Part shown: positions 62,001 through 64,000 of the stretch, in pieces
How the letters are laid out: each line of letters begins with the position of its first letter
Numbering within the stretch: the first letter of the stretch is position 1
Source: Varroa destructor
Lineage: Eukaryota; Arthropoda; Arachnida; Mesostigmata; Varroidae
DNA: 64,000 nt
Assembly (NCBI RefSeq): GCF_002443255.2
Contig: NW_019211454.1
Span: 60,784,894-60,848,893 of the forward strand
Reading direction: 5' to 3'
The notes under the pieces: model-generated
The model's database searches: none
What the model saw: the letters and a program-made list of their open reading frames with translations, nothing else
What the model was told of the DNA's origin: nothing
Translations under genes and position numbers: made by a program

Positions 62001-64000
62001 CAAGTATAGATTGATCAACTTCAAAATAGTTGAGCGTCTATTTTTAACAGTAAGTTGTCGAAACTGGGGAACGGGTCATGGATCAGAATTGTTGGTGGGA
62101 GCGGTAAACAAAGCTAACCGATCAGAAGTATTTACCTTGGAAGATATATTCATCGAAAAGGGCTTTGGTGATTTGTTCAGTTTACAGCCTGGACAGCAAT
62201 TATTAGTCGTGTTTCCAGTTGTTGATCTTGGCTTAATAGGTAGGCTGGTCGTGTCTTGTCGTCTGACAGTACGAAAAAACTATTGTTATCGCTAAGCATT
62301 GCCGCCGTTAGAAGTAATGAGACTCTGCGATAAGATTATCAGTACTCAGTTTATTTCTGACAAGCTTAACTAGCGGAGAGTTGTTGAGTTGGTCGTCCGG
62401 AAGCTGCAGGCCCCAAGAGAAACCTGCACTTGACAAAAAGTGACCCAAGCCGATTTCGGTCGATGTCCTTACTAGCCTATTTGTACATGTACAATTTGTC
62501 TTATAGTTTGAAATACAAGTAGCTATATAGCAAAGTAAATGCACGTGTCGAGTCATACATTCGGAAACAGCGTCATACACCGATCGTCATCTTTTCGTTC
62601 AACACGCTCTCTGTTTAGCAGACGTAGCCTCACATGAAAAAACGTTACACACTGCGCCTTGTTGAAGCCCGTTCCCATACTGATCTTCCAGTTTACGCAG
62701 ATTTGACATTACGGACTACAGCAGCAGCATCCATCATGTGTACATGTTCAATCGCTTAAATCAAGGCTGGTCCCACAGTTTTGCGCCCTCTAAAGAACGC
62801 GCGTCTCTCACATGCTGCACCGGAGATCTTGTCCGTCTATCCACGTGTATCATAAATTATTGATCAGGCAATACGAGACCTAACGCCGTAGCTTTCCAGT
62901 CGAGGCTTAACAGGGGCTGTTTTTCTGTAGAGGCGGTAAAAATACCGACACTGTCCAGTCGCAGCAGTAGTTATCTCTTAGTAGCAAAAGCTGCAACGTT
63001 GGCAATCAGTGCGACACGTATTCAGCCCATTTAAGATGTTTGTTGTTATTGTTTGTCTTAAGACTGCGCGTTATTCGTCAGGATTTAGTTGAACAAAGCA
63101 AGATTAGCGGCCGTTTGTCGACGTAAGTCGCCCGACATTCAATGAAGCGGTCTAGCGGATTGCGGTTTAGATTTCAGACGTTCTGGTAGCATAAGCACTG
63201 TTGCTAGCTACGATGTTCTAAAAAGATGATAAGGGAGCCCGCTAGTTTAGCGTGACGGATTATTAACGCGGGTAAGCTTCAGTGAATGATTTTTTTTGGA
63301 CAATTATATGATTATTGTAATTTACTATCGTTTCTCGGCAGCGAATACGACCAGACAATGCTGCTTGATGGGTGGACAGCAACCGAAAATGGAAGATAGA
63401 TAGCGGCTATGTATAGCAGATGAACATATAGCGGAACAAATTAGAGCCAATAGAGAAAGGTACGGCTTGTTTTCACTTGTGGACCACCTTAACGTTAATT
63501 GTTTATAAGTGAGTGCTAATGCTATAGAAAGACGGTGGAAATTTATTCTCTGCTAGTAGATGTTCCGTCTGTGCTTCAGGAAGTAATATTTGAAAAATAA
63601 AAACATTACTTAATGTATTTTGTTGATTCAACTTTCTAGTATAGCATGAAAGATTACGTTACGAAAGGCTTATGATTTATTGGTAGCGCATCAGGCCCTA
63701 TTCGAGTTTTTCTAAGACATATTGCGACAAAGAAGTATAACAAATTCATTAATCCAACCCTCATTCCAATTTGCAAACCTGTTATCTCTCTATAGTCCAG
63801 CATACGTAAGTGTATATTTGAGATTTGTTAATGAAGCGTCTATCGGAGTTTTCTAAATGAAGTTCGAATCACCGTTGAAGTAGCGCAATGCTGGTTTCAA
63901 ATGAAAAGTTCAAGAGTATAATCAAGTTACCCTAATCGAATCGTTCATCAAGCCAAGTGCTCTTCATGTTCACTTGTCACCAAAGGTCGTATGTGAGCGT
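62001..64000. other. right flank, nothing recognised
   Basis: AT-richer again. The two largest open frames (62011-62295 plus, 62308-62580 minus) match nothing I know. Confidence 0.45.

Noticed and set aside
1..64000. CRISPR arrays, bacterial operons, riboswitches and rRNA genes
   Set aside because: None seen. The window is eukaryotic, and its tandem repeats are simple microsatellites without spacers.

Overview
The window reads as nuclear DNA of an arthropod: AT-rich, with long introns, abundant TA dinucleotide microsatellites, canonical GT-AG splice sites and no bacterial-type gene packing. A chelicerate or mite is my guess, but nothing here proves the order. Open frames of 60-150 codons occur on both strands throughout at about the density expected by chance, and I treat nearly all of them as noise.

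One gene is clearly supported: a Pax-family transcription factor of the Pox neuro (Poxn) class on the + strand, from its start codon at 3251 to its stop at 28149-28151. It begins with a tiny coding exon (Met-Pro-His-Ser plus one base), then a 15.6 kb intron. Two exons (18904-19001, 19235-19357) follow and encode the first (PAI) half of the paired domain, including the Poxn-like stretch [21 protein letters not shown] further exon (20883-21012) could close the paired domain and start the tail. A possible linker exon lies at 21594-21797, and three C-terminal exons are at 26759-26925, 27233-27515 and 27784-28151. All intron phases join without a frameshift. The tail carries two eh1/octapeptide-like motifs, a polyalanine run, an aromatic HWLGLWN patch and an acidic end; AATAAA follows 58 bases after the stop.

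The oddest feature of the gene is that the second (RED) half of the paired domain, with its normally near-invariant FAWEIR motif, could not be found between the exons where it should lie.

Layout: 1-2400 left flank with nothing recognised; 2400-3250 GC-richer 5' flank and probable leader; 3264-18903 first intron, with a GC-rich island at about 9380-10700 and a G-rich tract at 13086-13105; 18904-28151 the rest of Poxn; 28215-58500 a largely gene-free stretch with microsatellites, two perfect inverted repeats and a transposon-end-like sequence; 58560-62000 a GC-rich block with a (TGC)11 repeat that may be the edge of another transcription unit; 62000-64000 nothing recognised. The picture is of one developmental regulator in a gene-poor, probably regulatory neighbourhood.
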